From Undaria pinnatifida (lineage: Eukaryota > Sar > Phaeophyceae > Laminariales > Alariaceae), in NCBI GenBank assembly GCA_012845835.1, contig JABAKD010000030.1:11043715-11107714 (forward strand): DNA of 64,000 bases, written 5' to 3'. The position numbers were made by a program, and so were the translations under genes. Position 1 is the stretch's first letter, and each line of letters opens with the position of its first letter. Shown here piece after piece: positions 63,881 through 64,000 of the stretch. Below the pieces are notes generated by a model. It had not been told where the DNA came from. It made no database searches and saw nothing but the letters and a program-made list of their open reading frames with translations.

Positions 63881-64000
63881 TTTTTCGTCGGAAATATTTT
63901 CTGAATGACGGGCCTCCTGAACCCAAACGTCGTTGGAAAATACGCCCCCTTAGTTTTCGCATGATTTTAGTAAATTAAACACCTAGGCGCTATGGGATTT

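Overview
The window reads as gene-poor, repeat-rich nuclear DNA of a eukaryote. There are no operons, ribosome-binding sites or CRISPR arrays. Coding exons are short, and every donor I could place is GTGAG-, GTAAG- or GCGAG-like with AG acceptors, so introns are spliceosomal. The Gly/Ser/Ala-rich proteins, long introns, tRNA-derived SINEs, Ty1/copia remnants, small LTR elements and long G or C runs would fit a stramenopile such as a brown alga. That placement is inference; no marker gene in the window settles it.

Genes. Two loci are reasonably supported, both on the plus strand: a low-complexity Ser/Gly-rich protein with a compact conserved-looking C-terminus (30207-31870) and a PH-domain protein spread over at least five phase-compatible exons (42923-50440, perhaps on to 52386 or 54.5 kb). 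Weaker candidates are a minus-strand ORF with a signal peptide (5162-5365), a small two-exon ORF (24754-25120) and a LINE-type reverse transcriptase scrap (58340-58738).

Repeats by region. 0-13 kb: copies of a ~90-bp dispersed repeat (called C1), an inverted pair of a ~450-bp repeat (3.6 and 9.3 kb), a ~90-bp satellite (10.6-11.2 kb) and a miniature LTR element (TRIM-D) split by a larger repeat (C). 14-23.5 kb: SINEs, back-to-back copia 3' ends, tandem tRNA-like units and a foldback element. 24 kb: a 450-bp polypurine tract. 27-42 kb: another D/C composite, SINEs, a 180-bp MITE with perfect 25-bp inverted ends and a TIR element (J). 42.9-54.5 kb: the PH gene, its introns loaded with minisatellites and C1 copies. 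55-64 kb: a 242-bp tandem duplication, a 250-bp hairpin, two whole-looking TRIM-D copies and a second TRIM (E) with 270-bp LTRs.

The most interesting signals are: (1) TRIM-D, under 400 bp, with ~85-90-bp LTRs, 4-bp target duplications, primer site, polypurine tract and an internal tRNA-like B box, sharing its primer site with the unrelated-looking TRIM-E; (2) at least 18 exact copies of the 9-mer TACCAGGTA/TACCTGGTA, against about 0.5 expected; (3) one SINE body carried by several different tRNA-like heads; (4) tandem tRNA-like arrays at 18-23.5 kb. All repeat families were defined by eye from copies inside this window, so boundaries are approximate.
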